From: Streptomyces sp. MUM 178J | Lineage (GTDB): Bacteria > Actinomycetota > Actinomycetes > Streptomycetales > Streptomycetaceae | Direction of reading: 5' to 3' | DNA: 64,000 nucleotides | Assembly (NCBI RefSeq): GCF_022414575.1 | Contig: NZ_JADWYQ010000005.1 | Span: 148,009-212,008 of the forward strand | In this document: positions 41,808 to 49,959 of the stretch, piece after piece | How positions within the stretch are numbered: the stretch's first letter is position 1 | Layout: every line of letters begins with the position of its first letter | Translations under genes and position numbers: made by a program | Notes under the pieces: model-generated | What the model was told of the DNA's origin: nothing | The model's database searches: none | What the model saw: only the letters and a program-made list of their open reading frames with translations

Positions 41808-41839
41808 CTCATCCACTTCAACCAACCGAGAGGCACCAC

Positions 41840-42127
41840 ATGTTCATGGTTCTGCTGCGGTTCTCCGACAACAAGGCCGCTGCCGAGCAGCACATGGCAG
41901 ACCACAAGGAATGGATCAAGCGCGGTGTGGACGACGGGGTCTTCCTGCTGGTCGGAAGCATCAACCCGGGACTCGGCGGCGCGATCCTGGCCGACGGCAC
42001 ATCGCTGGAGGACCTTGAGCGCCGCGTCGCGGCCGACCCCTTCGTCGTCGAGTCCATCGTCAGCTCGGAGATCGTCGAGATCGCCCCGTGGCTGGCAGAC
42101 GACCGGCTGAAGTTCCTGCTCGCCTGA
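41840..42127 (+). CDS. YciI-like protein
   Basis: A 95-residue YCII-domain protein. MVLLRFSDNKAAAEQHMADH has the conserved His of the family's putative active site, and LVGSINPGLGGAILADGTSL covers the central strands, ending in a C-terminal helix. Related proteins are ferredoxin-like alpha-beta barrel dimers. Biochemical role unknown; the context with a TetR sensor and a flavodoxin-like protein suggests stress by reactive small molecules. 33 bases separate it from tetR. Confidence 0.85.
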   Translation: MFMVLLRFSDNKAAAEQHMADHKEWIKRGVDDGVFLLVGSINPGLGGAILADGTSLEDLERRVAADPFVVESIVSSEIVEIAPWLADDRLKFLLA

Positions 42128-42151
42128 GCCGTCACGCAAGAACAGACCGAG

Positions 42152-42760
42152 ATGACCGCAGACCTGCCCGGACCCGAAGCGCCTCGGTGTGCGTGGAGCC
42201 GCGCCGCACCGGAGTTCCCGGCCTACCACGACACCGAGTGGGGCTTCCCCGTCGACGACGACTGCCGGCTGTTCGAGAAGCTGTGTCTGGAGGGTTTCCA
42301 GTCCGGGCTCAGTTGGCGCACGATCCTCGTCAAGCGAGAGAATTTCCGTACCGCCTTCGCGGGCTTCGACATCCCCAGCATCGCCCGCTTCACCGAGCAC
42401 GACGTCGAACGGCTCCTCCAGGACCCGGGCATCGTGCGGCACCGCGGCAAGATCGAGGCCGTCGTCAACAACGCGCGGCGCGCCGAGGAACTCCTCGACG
42501 AGGAAGGGTCTCTGGCACGGTTCATCTGGCGCTACGAGCCCGCCCCTGAAGAACTGCCCAAACCTCAGACCGTATCCGTCTCGCCCGCATCGATCTCGCT
42601 GTCGAAAGACCTCAAGCGCCGCGGCTGGCGCTTCGTCGGACCTACCACGGCATTCGCGTTCATGCAGGCCATGGGCCTGATCAACGACCATTCGGCGGAG
42701 TGCGCAATCCGCCCCGTGGTCCAGCGGCGGCGCGAGGCGTTCACCCCGCCCGCAGGGTGA
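42152..42760 (+). CDS. tag: DNA-3-methyladenine glycosylase I
   Basis: A 202-residue Tag-type glycosylase that removes 3-methyladenine from alkylated DNA. Family features are the N-terminal RCAWSRAAPEFPAYHDTEWG (zinc-binding Cys and His) and WRTILVKRENFRTAFAGFDI. The substrate-binding SFVG-like GWRFVGPTTAFAFMQAMG follows, then NDHSAEC, which supplies the second zinc His and Cys. Its place in an operon behind a TetR regulator links DNA repair to the sensed stress. Confidence 0.93.
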   Translation: MTADLPGPEAPRCAWSRAAPEFPAYHDTEWGFPVDDDCRLFEKLCLEGFQSGLSWRTILVKRENFRTAFAGFDIPSIARFTEHDVERLLQDPGIVRHRGKIEAVVNNARRAEELLDEEGSLARFIWRYEPAPEELPKPQTVSVSPASISLSKDLKRRGWRFVGPTTAFAFMQAMGLINDHSAECAIRPVVQRRREAFTPPAG

Positions 42761-42844
42761 CGGCCCCTCCGCCGAGCAGTGCACACCCACATCGACAGCC
42801 ACCGAGACCAAGACCGAGACCGAGATCAGACAAGGTATTCACCC

Positions 42845-43438
42845 ATGACTCGCAAGCCGAGCATAGCCATCGCCTACCACTCCGGCCACGGTCACACCGA
42901 GCGGCTGGCCCAGGCGGTCAGAACCGGCGCGGCCGCCGCCGGCGCCGAGGTCACGATGATCCAAGTCGGCGATGTCACCGCTGAGCAGTGGCACGCCCTC
43001 GACACGGCCGACGCGATCGTCTTCGGCTCACCCACCTATATGGGCACCGCCTCGGGCGACTTCCACGCCTTCGCCGAGGCGACCAGCAAGCGCTGGCAGG
43101 CCCAGACATGGAAGGACAAGACGGCCGCGGGTTTCACAAACTCCGCCTGCAAGTCCGGCGACAAGCACTCCACCCTCGCCTACTTCGCCACGCTCGCCGC
43201 CCAGCACCAGATGAACTGGGTCAACCTCGGTCTGCCCCCGGGCTGGTACACCAGCACCGGCAGCGAGAACGACCTCAACCGCCTCGGCTACTTCAGCGGC
43301 GCGGCCGCGACCACACCGGCCGACCTCCCGGTGGAGTCGGTCCACAAGGCCGACCTCGCCACAGCCGAACACCTCGGCGCGCGGGTCGGCCACCACACCG
43401 GCGTCGTCCTCGCGGGCCGCGCTGCGCTTGGAGTCTGA
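42845..43438 (+). CDS. Flavodoxin/NAD(P)H:quinone oxidoreductase-like protein (WrbA type)
   Basis: A 197-residue flavodoxin-fold protein. The FMN phosphate loop is IAYHSGHGHTERLAQAV, the second FMN region is ADAIVFGSPTYMGTASGDFH, and a third is AAGFTNSACKSGDKHSTLAY. This pattern is close to WrbA-type quinone reductases, which reduce quinones by two electrons. It ends the tetR-yciI-tag operon. ATG 42845 is the first good start after tag, with an 84-base gap. Confidence 0.9.
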   Translation: MTRKPSIAIAYHSGHGHTERLAQAVRTGAAAAGAEVTMIQVGDVTAEQWHALDTADAIVFGSPTYMGTASGDFHAFAEATSKRWQAQTWKDKTAAGFTNSACKSGDKHSTLAYFATLAAQHQMNWVNLGLPPGWYTSTGSENDLNRLGYFSGAAATTPADLPVESVHKADLATAEHLGARVGHHTGVVLAGRAALGV

Positions 43439-43459
43439 GCCGCTCGTCTCGGCCGCTCC

Positions 43460-43492
43460 GTCCACCCGTACAGAATTTTGGTACGGGTGGAC
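43460..43492. terminator. Hairpin between the flavodoxin gene and the XRE regulator
   Basis: A perfect 12-bp stem (arms at 43460-43471 and 43481-43492) surrounds the 9-base loop AGAATTTTG. It lies 22 bases past the flavodoxin stop. Because it also stands 40 bases before the XRE start, an operator role is possible. Confidence 0.6.
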
Positions 43493-43532
43493 CGGGCATG
43501 ACCTTCCACCGTGTACGGAGAGTTGACAGGTC

Positions 43533-44357
43533 ATGCACTCCAAGAAGCGACGCCCCAAGAACGCGTCGGCCATGAAGCTCGTGGGCGCACTGGTCGCCCG
43601 ATTCCGGGAGGCGGCGGGCCTCACACAGAGGGAACTGGCGGAGCGGGTCAGGCTCCATGTGGAGACGATCTCATCGATCGAAGTGGGACGACGGGCTCTG
43701 AAGCCGGATCTGGCCAGGCTGATGGACAGGGTTCTGGACACGAAGGGGGCGTTGGAGACGGCGCTGGACAACCTGCCGGAAGAACACCTGTATCCGGTGT
43801 GGGCGGAGCAGTTCATGGACATCGAGCGCGAGGCGATTGCCATCTCGTGGTACGAAAACCAGGTGCTGCCGGGGCTGCTCCAGACGGAGAACTATGCCCG
43901 CGCCGTCTTCCGCTGCAAGGTCCCCATCGTCACCGAGGAGGAGATCAACGCCCTTGTGACCGCCCGTCTCGAACGTCAGGAGATCCTCCGCTGCCAGACC
44001 CCGAGGACAATCAGTTTCATCGTCTCTGAAGCTGTCGTGCGGGACCGGCTGGGCGGCGCCAAGGTGTACACGGAGACGCTACGGCACCTGCGAGATTGCG
44101 CCGACCTACCAGGCCTATCGCTCCAGATCATGCCGCTCGGCCGACAGGCCCATGCAGGGCTGGCCGGTCCGTTCATTCTCCTGGAGACGCACGACCACGA
44201 GCTTCTGGCCTACACCGAGACTCAGCGCGGCGGTCAGCTCATTTCCGACCCTGATGAGGTCAGTGTCCTTTCGCAAAAGTATGCGATGCTGCGAACGCAG
44301 GCCCTCAATCAGGAGGAGACCAAGGGCCTGTTGAGCCAGCTGCTAGGAGAGTTATGA
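43533..44357 (+). CDS. XRE-family regulator with DUF5753 domain
   Basis: A 274-residue regulator. The HTH lies in residues about 18-68 (VARFREAAGLTQRELAERVR, then HVETISSIEVGRRALKPDLA). DUF5753 occupies about 95-265, with EREAIAISWYENQVLPGLLQ and TENYARAVFR as its start and GLSLQIMPLGRQAHAGLAGP later. Such proteins pair with small DUF397 proteins in morphological and metabolic switches. The last sense codon is TTA, the rare leucine codon read by bldA tRNA in Streptomyces, so its translation may be developmentally limited. Its TGA overlaps the ATG of the DUF397 gene. Confidence 0.92.
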   Translation: MHSKKRRPKNASAMKLVGALVARFREAAGLTQRELAERVRLHVETISSIEVGRRALKPDLARLMDRVLDTKGALETALDNLPEEHLYPVWAEQFMDIEREAIAISWYENQVLPGLLQTENYARAVFRCKVPIVTEEEINALVTARLERQEILRCQTPRTISFIVSEAVVRDRLGGAKVYTETLRHLRDCADLPGLSLQIMPLGRQAHAGLAGPFILLETHDHELLAYTETQRGGQLISDPDEVSVLSQKYAMLRTQALNQEETKGLLSQLLGEL

Positions 44358-44590
44358 GCACCGCACTTGAGTGGTTCAAGTCCAGCTACAGCAGCGAAGA
44401 GGGCGGCGCATGCATCGAAGTCGCCTACGCCTGGCGGAAGTCAAGCTACAGCAGCGAAGAGGACGGCGAGTGCGTCGAGGTCGCCGCCCACCCCACCACC
44501 ATCCACGTCCGGGACTCCAAGGCCCCCGAGGGCCCCACGCTCGCCCTCGCCCCCTCCGCCTGGGCGGCGTTCACCTCGCACGTCGGCTGA
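44354..44590 (+). CDS. DUF397 protein with duplicated N-terminal motif
   Basis: A 78-residue DUF397 protein. The family motif W-x-KSSYSS-x-x-x-G-x-C-x-EVA occurs twice: WFKSSYSSEEGGACIEVA and WRKSSYSSEEDGECVEVA. The C-terminal part is normal (HVRDSKAPEGPTLALAPSAW). Most DUF397 proteins carry the motif once. The start overlaps the XRE stop by four bases. It presumably binds or modulates the XRE/DUF5753 partner. Confidence 0.9.
   Translation: MSTALEWFKSSYSSEEGGACIEVAYAWRKSSYSSEEDGECVEVAAHPTTIHVRDSKAPEGPTLALAPSAWAAFTSHVG
44372..44488 (+). repeat. 60-bp tandem duplication inside the DUF397 gene
   Basis: Units begin at 44372 and 44432, exactly 60 bases apart. They share an identical run AGCTACAGCAGCGAAGAG with scattered differences elsewhere. 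Confidence 0.9.
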
Positions 44591-44620
44591 ATTGTCAGTG
44601 GCGGCCCCTATGGTCGCCGC

Positions 44621-45370
44621 ATGGTGATCAACCCGAACGCGCTGGGGCTCGACCTCCAGCCCGGCGCCATACGCGTACGCCCGTCGTTCTGGTACGCGAA
44701 CGAGCCCGCGCAGCCGCAGACTTGGCCGCAGCTCCAGCGCGCCCAGCAGGCTGCCGGCATGTATCCCGTCCTGCTGTCAAACGGCCCGGGGCGGACGCCC
44801 GCCTGGGACCGGGACCTGGCCCCGGAGGCCGTGTCCGATCCGGACGACCATGACGCCGAGACGGTGCTCGCCGAGCTGTGGTGGTCCGTACGCTCCGACG
44901 ACGACGCGCACGGCGAGGACCGCTACGGCGGCTGGCCGGGCCTCGCGCCCGCGCGGCCGTTCGAGACGGACCCGGACGACGCCGCCGCCCGCGTCGCCGC
45001 GACGCTGCTCGATCCCGCCCTCTCCCCGCACTTCCCCGAGCCCCGCGCGGGGCTCGTCCCGGCCGCCCGGTCCGCTGACATCCCGTACGCCCTCGGCTGG
45101 ACGGGCCCGTGCAACCACGCGGAGACGGACGTGCTCTGCGCGGTCCTCCGCTCCTGGGAGGACAGGTTCGGAATACGGGTGATCGGGCTGTCCTTCGACT
45201 GCCTGGAGCTCTCCGTCGCGGCCCCGCCCCGCACCCTCCCCGACGCTCTCGCCATCGCGGCCGAGCATCACGCCTTCTGCCCGGACAACGTCTGGCAGGG
45301 CTCGGGCAGCCTCGACGCCTACGCCAAGGAGCTGCTCGACGTCGACCGCTGGACCTTCTGGTGGGACTGA
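44621..45370 (+). CDS. DUF4253 domain protein
   Basis: A 249-residue protein. The C-terminal 110 residues match DUF4253: WTGPCNHAETDVLCAVLRSW, EDRFGIRVIGLSFDCLELSV, and EHHAFCPDNVWQGSGSLDAY. The N-terminal part (VRPSFWYANEPAQPQTWPQL) is typical of the same family. Function unknown; members often occur near toxins or immunity-type genes. TATGGT stands six bases before ATG 44621, so the mRNA is likely leaderless. Confidence 0.87.
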   Translation: MVINPNALGLDLQPGAIRVRPSFWYANEPAQPQTWPQLQRAQQAAGMYPVLLSNGPGRTPAWDRDLAPEAVSDPDDHDAETVLAELWWSVRSDDDAHGEDRYGGWPGLAPARPFETDPDDAAARVAATLLDPALSPHFPEPRAGLVPAARSADIPYALGWTGPCNHAETDVLCAVLRSWEDRFGIRVIGLSFDCLELSVAAPPRTLPDALAIAAEHHAFCPDNVWQGSGSLDAYAKELLDVDRWTFWWD

Positions 45371-45371
45371 C

Positions 45372-45656
45372 TCAGGCAGGCGCGTAGGTCAGGCAGTCGA
45401 TGTCGCTCTGGTGGTAGCCGACGGCGATGCCGGGGGCGCGGCATTCGTAGTCGGTGTTGTGCCGGCAGTCGGACACCTTGCAGGCGCCGACCCGGCCGGT
45501 GGCTGACGGGTCGCCGCCCTTGGCCGATGCGGTGAAGAAGGTGTCGCAGTGGGGATGCCGCGTATCGCCGACGGTGATGGCCAGGGCGTGGCAGGCGCTG
45601 TCCCGGTTGTAGGCGCAGTCCTCGACGTCGCACTGGTTGACGATGGGCATCTCCAT
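45372..45656 (-). CDS. DUF1540 domain protein (Cys-rich)
   Basis: A 94-residue protein with two Cys-rich DUF1540 units: NQCDVEDCAYNRDSACHALA ending in HCDTF, and ACKVSDCRHNTDYECRAPGI ending in DCLTY. Each has four Cys in the spacing C-x4-C-x7-C-x15+-C and may bind metal. Role unknown, often associated with sporulating bacteria. ATG 45656 has AGGAGG upstream. It converges with the DUF4253 gene, whose stop is only two bases away. Confidence 0.9.
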   Translation of the reverse strand: MEMPIVNQCDVEDCAYNRDSACHALAITVGDTRHPHCDTFFTASAKGGDPSATGRVGACKVSDCRHNTDYECRAPGIAVGYHQSDIDCLTYAPA

Positions 45657-45905
45657 GACGGCGTCCTCCTGGTGTCGGTGTGTACGCCTCCGAGCCTTGC
45701 CGCCGGCGCCTCCCATGGCCAGCGGACTTCTGCCGAATGGGGCATGCCCGGCTCATCTCCGCTACTGACCCTTGGTCAAAATTGGCCTATACCATTGACT
45801 GGATCACGTCAACGCGCTTAGCTACCGTCACACCCCCCACCGCGGCCGGGCCCGGTAGCTCAACCCCCTCCCCGGGCACGGCCGTTGACATCAAGGAGTG
45901 ATCGA

Positions 45906-46817
45906 GTGCTGAGACGGCGCATCATCCCCCTCCTGCTCGCGGCCCTCGTCGCCAGCGGGCTGACCGCGGTCTTCACCCCCTCCGCCACAGCCGTCGACTC
46001 CGCCGCGGCCGGTGTCTGCGACACCGCGCCCGACTGGCGGCAGGGCGTCTGGTACACCACTGGCAACGTTGTCAGATACAACGGCGGCTACTACATAGCC
46101 GAACACGACAACCCGGGCTACAGCCCGACGATCTCCACCTGGTACTGGGACCCGTACAACTGCTCTGGCGACGGCGGGGGCGGCAATCCCGACCCGTCCG
46201 GATTCGTCGTCAGCGAGGCGCAGTTCAACCAGATGTTCCCGAGCCGGAACGGCTTCTACACGTACTCCGGGCTGAAGGCCGCGCTCAGCTCGTACCCCGG
46301 CTTTGCCAACACCGGAAGCGACACGGTCAAGAAGCGCGAGGCGGCGGCCTTCCTCGCCAACGTCTCGCACGAGACCGGCGGACTGGTCCACATCGTGGAG
46401 CAGAACACGGCCAACTACCCGCACTACTGCGACTGGGGCCGGCCCTACGGCTGCCCGGCCGGCCAGGCGGCGTACTACGGCCGCGGGCCGATCCAGCTCA
46501 GCTGGAACTTCAACTACAAGGCCGCGGGCGACGCCCTCGGGCTGAATCTGCTGAACAACCCCTGGCTCGTCGAGCGTGACGCGGCGGTCGCCTGGAAGAC
46601 GGCGCTCTGGTACTGGAACACCCAGACCGGTCCCGGCACCATGACCGCGCACAACGCCATCGTCAACGACCGCGGGTTCGGCGAGACGATCCGCGCGATC
46701 AACGGCAGCCTGGAGTGCAACGGAGGCAACCCGGGCCAGGTGCAGTCACGGGTGGACAAGTTCCGCCAGTTCACCCAGATCCTGGGCACGTCCACCGGCT
46801 CAAATCTCTACTGCTGA
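45906..46817 (+). CDS. Secreted GH19 chitinase with chitin-binding domain
   Basis: A 303-residue exported enzyme. The signal peptide ends about ATA at residue 27. It is followed by a CBM5/12-type chitin-binding module (DTAPDWRQGVWYTTGNVVRY and STWYWDPYNC), a Gly/Pro linker, and a GH19 catalytic domain from about residue 98. The catalytic region includes FLANVSHETGGLVHIVEQNT, where the Glu of HETGG is the acid, and AAYYGRGPIQLSWNFNY, diagnostic for family 19. GTG 45906 follows AAGGAG by 7 bases. The upstream 200 bases are AT-richer and carry the promoter. Confidence 0.95.
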   Translation: MLRRRIIPLLLAALVASGLTAVFTPSATAVDSAAAGVCDTAPDWRQGVWYTTGNVVRYNGGYYIAEHDNPGYSPTISTWYWDPYNCSGDGGGGNPDPSGFVVSEAQFNQMFPSRNGFYTYSGLKAALSSYPGFANTGSDTVKKREAAAFLANVSHETGGLVHIVEQNTANYPHYCDWGRPYGCPAGQAAYYGRGPIQLSWNFNYKAAGDALGLNLLNNPWLVERDAAVAWKTALWYWNTQTGPGTMTAHNAIVNDRGFGETIRAINGSLECNGGNPGQVQSRVDKFRQFTQILGTSTGSNLYC

Positions 46818-46882
46818 GCCGCTGGACGCACCGCGGGCCGGGAAGCGGAATCGCCCGACTCCCCGGTCCGCGGCATCACCGG

Positions 46883-47875
46883 CTACCTCAGCCAGCGCGC
46901 GGCCTCCGTGGCCCAGTACGTCAGGATCATCTTCGCGCCCGCCCGGCGGATGCCGGTCAGCGCCTCCAGGATCGCCTTGTCCCGCTCGATCCAGCCCTTC
47001 TCCGCCGCGGCCTCGATCATCGCGTACTCGCCGGAGATCTGGTACGCGGCGACCGGCACGTCCACGGCGTCCGCGATCCTCGACAGGACGTCCAGATACG
47101 GGCCGGCGGGCTTGACCATCACCATGTCGGCGCCCTCTTCGAGGTCCAGCGCCAGCTCCCGCATCGACTCGCGCAGGTTCGCCGGGTCCTGCTGGTACGT
47201 CTTGCGGTCGCCGCGCAGCGAGGAGCCGACCGCCTCCCGGAACGGGCCGTAGAAGGCCGACGAGTACTTCGCCGTGTACGCGAGGATCGCCACGTCCTCG
47301 TGGTCGGTCTGGTCCAGCGCGTCGCGGACGACCCCGATCTGCCCGTCCATCATGCCGCTGGGGCCGACGACGTCCACGCCCGCGTCCGCCTGGACCTGGG
47401 CCATCTCGGCGTAGCGCTCCAGCGTGGCGTCGTTGTCGACGCGGCCGCGCTCGTCCAGGACGCCGCAGTGGCCGTGGTCCGTGTACTCGTCCAGGCACAG
47501 GTCCGACATCACCGCCAGCGCGTCGCCGACCTCGGCCTTCACATCGCGGATCGCGACCTGGAGGATGCCGTCCGGGTCCGTGCCGGCGGTGCCCGCCGCG
47601 TCCTTCTTCGCCTCCTCGGGCACCCCGAAGAGCATGATCCCGGAGACCCCGGCCTCCGCCGCCTCCACGGCGGCCTTCCGCAGCGTGTCCCGCGTGTGCT
47701 GCACCACCCCCGGCATCGCGCCGATCGGCGCGGGCTCCCCGATGCCCTCCCGCACGAACGCGGGCAGGATCAGATCGGCCGGGTGCAGCCGGGTCTCGGC
47801 GACCATGCGCCGCATGACCGGGGTGACCCGCAGCCGGCGGGGGCGGGTGCCGGGGAAGGAACCGTACGAAGTCAT
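46883..47875 (-). CDS. hemB: Delta-aminolevulinic acid dehydratase (porphobilinogen synthase)
   Basis: A 330-residue enzyme condensing two 5-aminolevulinate molecules to porphobilinogen. Key stretches are [20 protein letters not shown] (Cys residues at the metal site), [17 protein letters not shown] (first active-site Lys) and [14 protein letters not shown] (Schiff-base Lys). The N-terminus [20 protein letters not shown] is standard. On the minus strand TAGCGT lies six bases before ATG 47875, suggesting a leaderless transcript separate from the hemACD operon; the 400-base gap and hairpin at 48209-48237 support that. Confidence 0.95.
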   Translation of the reverse strand: MTSYGSFPGTRPRRLRVTPVMRRMVAETRLHPADLILPAFVREGIGEPAPIGAMPGVVQHTRDTLRKAAVEAAEAGVSGIMLFGVPEEAKKDAAGTAGTDPDGILQVAIRDVKAEVGDALAVMSDLCLDEYTDHGHCGVLDERGRVDNDATLERYAEMAQVQADAGVDVVGPSGMMDGQIGVVRDALDQTDHEDVAILAYTAKYSSAFYGPFREAVGSSLRGDRKTYQQDPANLRESMRELALDLEEGADMVMVKPAGPYLDVLSRIADAVDVPVAAYQISGEYAMIEAAAEKGWIERDKAILEALTGIRRAGAKMILTYWATEAARWLR

Positions 47876-48022
47876 GACCCCACGCTACCGGGCGGCGTAC
47901 GGGGCCCGGGGCGGTACGGCCACCCCCGCGGGAGCGGCCCGCCCGGGGCCCGGCCCGGCGCCCTTCTCTCCCGCCCGCCCCCTTCCGGCCCCCGCACTCC
48001 AAGGCGGGGAGGGTGGGTGAAC

Positions 48023-48085
48023 GCACCCCGTGGGAAAGCGCCGGCATCCCGTGGGAATGCGCCCGCACCCCGCAGGGTCTGCCCG
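48023..48085. repeat. Three imperfect 21-bp tandem repeats
   Basis: Units start at 48023, 48044 and 48065, each close to GCAYCCCGTGGGAAWGCGCC, the third diverged at its end. They lie in the 400-base stretch between hemD and hemB, which has no gene I can support. Confidence 0.6.
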
Positions 48086-48208
48086 GGGCGCCTGAAGGAA
48101 CCGCGCCCTGCTCAGGGCCGGCCCGTCGAAGAAGCCCACGGCGCGCACCGCCGCACAGGGGGTGCGGAAGGGGAAGCCCCACACGCAGAAAGGGCGGGCA
48201 GCTGGAAA

Positions 48209-48237
48209 GGGCCCGCACCCCGCAGGGGCACGGGCCC
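48209..48237 (-). terminator. Hairpin terminator after hemD
   Basis: GGGCCCG and CGGGCCC arms enclose a second stem CCCC/GGGG around a GCA loop. It lies 45 bases beyond the hemD stop. Confidence 0.65.
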
Positions 48238-48282
48238 GCCCAGAGCGGGCGAGGGCGCGGAGGCAAGGCTCCCGCAGGCGCG

Positions 48283-49959
48283 CTACGTCGTCGCTCGCCG
48301 ACGCCGCCCGCCCGGCCGCTTCTCGCTCGGGCGGAGGATCGGTTCCCCCGCCTCCTTCGCCGCATCGCGGCGCTTCGCGCCGAACTCCGCCAGCGCCTCC
48401 GCCAGCTTGTGCACCGACGGCTCCGGCGACAGGACGTCCACCCGCAGCCCGTGCTCCTCCGCGGTCTTCGCGGTCGCGGGGCCGATGCAGGCGATGACGG
48501 TCACGTTGTGCGGCTTGCCTGCGATGCCCACCAGGTTCCGCACGGTCGAGGACGAGGTGAAGAGCACGGCGTCGAAGCCGCCGCCCTTGATCGCCTCGCG
48601 TGTCTCCGCCGGCGGCGGCGACGCCCGGACGGTGCGGTAGGCGGTCACGTCGTCGACCTCCCACCCGAGCTCGATCAGCCCGGCGACCAGCGTCTCGGTG
48701 GCGATGTCGGCGCGCGGCAGGAAGACCCGGTCGATCGGGTCAAAGACGGGGTCGTACGGCGGCCAGTCCTCCAGGAGGCCCGCCGCGCTCTGCTCCCCGC
48801 TGGGCACCAGGTCCGGCTTGACGCCGAAGTCCACAAGGGCCTTCGCGGTCTGCTCGCCGACCGCCGCGACCTTGATCCCGGCGAAGGCGCGCGCGTCGAG
48901 CCCGTACTCCTCGAACTTCTCGCGCACGGCCTTGACCGCGTTGACGGAGGTGAAGGCGATCCACTCGTACCGTCCGGTGACGAGCCCCTTGACCGCCCGC
49001 TCCATCTGCTGCGGGGTGCGCGGCGGCTCGACGGCGATGGTCGGCACCTCGTGCGGCACGGCGCCGTACGAGCGGAGCTGGTCGGAGAGCGACGCGGCCT
49101 GCTCCTTGGTGCGCGGCACGAGCACCTTCCAGCCGAAGAGCGGCTTGGACTCGAACCACGCGAGCTGGTCGCGCTGCGCCGGGGCGCTGCGCTCGCCGAC
49201 CACGGCTATCACCGGGCGGTGGCCCTCCGGGGAGGGCAGGACCTTGCCCTGCTTGAAGACCTGGGCGATGGTGCCGAGGGTCGCGGTCCACGTCCGCTGC
49301 CGGGTGGTCGTGCCGGCGACGGTCACGGTCAGCGGGGTGTCGGGCTTGCGCCCGGCCGAGACAAGCTCCCCCGCGGCGCCGGCCACCGTCTCCAGCGTGG
49401 CGGACACGACGACGGTCCCGTCGGACGCGCCGACCTCGGTCCAGCAGCGGTCGCTCGCGGTGCGGGCGTCCACGAAGCGGACGTCCGCGCCCTGCGCGTC
49501 CCGCAGCGGCACACCCGCGTACGCGGGCACGCCGACCGCCGCCGCGATGCCGGGCACCACCTCGAAGGGGATGCCCTCGGTGGCGCAGGCGAGCATCTCC
49601 TCGCCCGCGTTGCCGTCGAGCCCCGGGTCGCCGGTCACCGCACGGACGACCCGCTTGCCGCCCCGCGCGGCCTCCATGACAAGATTGGCCGCATCCCTGA
49701 GGGCGGGGACTCCGGCGGCAGTTGACGCCTCGTCAGAAGCCGTCAGCTCGGGCGTGCTCACGTTCGCGCGCGCATGGCCGCGCACGACGTCGAGCACATC
49801 CGGCTCGGCGATCAGCACGTCCGCGCCCGCGAGCGCCTCCACGGCGCGCAGCGTCAGCAGACCGGGGTCGCCCGGGCCTGCCCCGAGGAAGGTGACATGC
49901 CCGTGGCCATGCCCGTATGCGGGAGAGGCCGGGTGGTTCGAGACGGTGGTGGGGCTCAA
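48283..49959 (-). CDS. hemD: Bifunctional uroporphyrinogen-III C-methyltransferase-like/uroporphyrinogen-III synthase
   Basis: A 558-residue fusion. Residues about 20-250 match the SAM-dependent uroporphyrin-III methyltransferase (CobA/CysG-A) family: VTFLGAGPGDPGLLTLRAVE, VRAVTGDPGLDGNAGEEMLA and EVVPGIAAAVGVPAYAGVPL. Residues about 270-535 form uroporphyrinogen-III synthase: LVPRTKEQAASLSDQLRSYG, YEWIAFTSVNAVKAVREKFE, FDAVLFTSSSTVRNLVGIAG. Known RxxTGDP-type methylase motifs are partly present, so methylation is plausible but not assured. TTG 49959 follows GGGGGAG and overlaps the hemC stop as TTGA, favouring translational coupling. A His/Gly stretch HGHGHV stands before the first domain. 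Confidence 0.92.
   Translation of the reverse strand: MSPTTVSNHPASPAYGHGHGHVTFLGAGPGDPGLLTLRAVEALAGADVLIAEPDVLDVVRGHARANVSTPELTASDEASTAAGVPALRDAANLVMEAARGGKRVVRAVTGDPGLDGNAGEEMLACATEGIPFEVVPGIAAAVGVPAYAGVPLRDAQGADVRFVDARTASDRCWTEVGASDGTVVVSATLETVAGAAGELVSAGRKPDTPLTVTVAGTTTRQRTWTATLGTIAQVFKQGKVLPSPEGHRPVIAVVGERSAPAQRDQLAWFESKPLFGWKVLVPRTKEQAASLSDQLRSYGAVPHEVPTIAVEPPRTPQQMERAVKGLVTGRYEWIAFTSVNAVKAVREKFEEYGLDARAFAGIKVAAVGEQTAKALVDFGVKPDLVPSGEQSAAGLLEDWPPYDPVFDPIDRVFLPRADIATETLVAGLIELGWEVDDVTAYRTVRASPPPAETREAIKGGGFDAVLFTSSSTVRNLVGIAGKPHNVTVIACIGPATAKTAEEHGLRVDVLSPEPSVHKLAEALAEFGAKRRDAAKEAGEPILRPSEKRPGGRRRRATT

Noticed and set aside
43460..43492. Riboswitch ahead of the XRE regulator
   Set aside because: A single 12-bp stem with an AT loop is better explained as a terminator or operator; no further conserved structure is visible.
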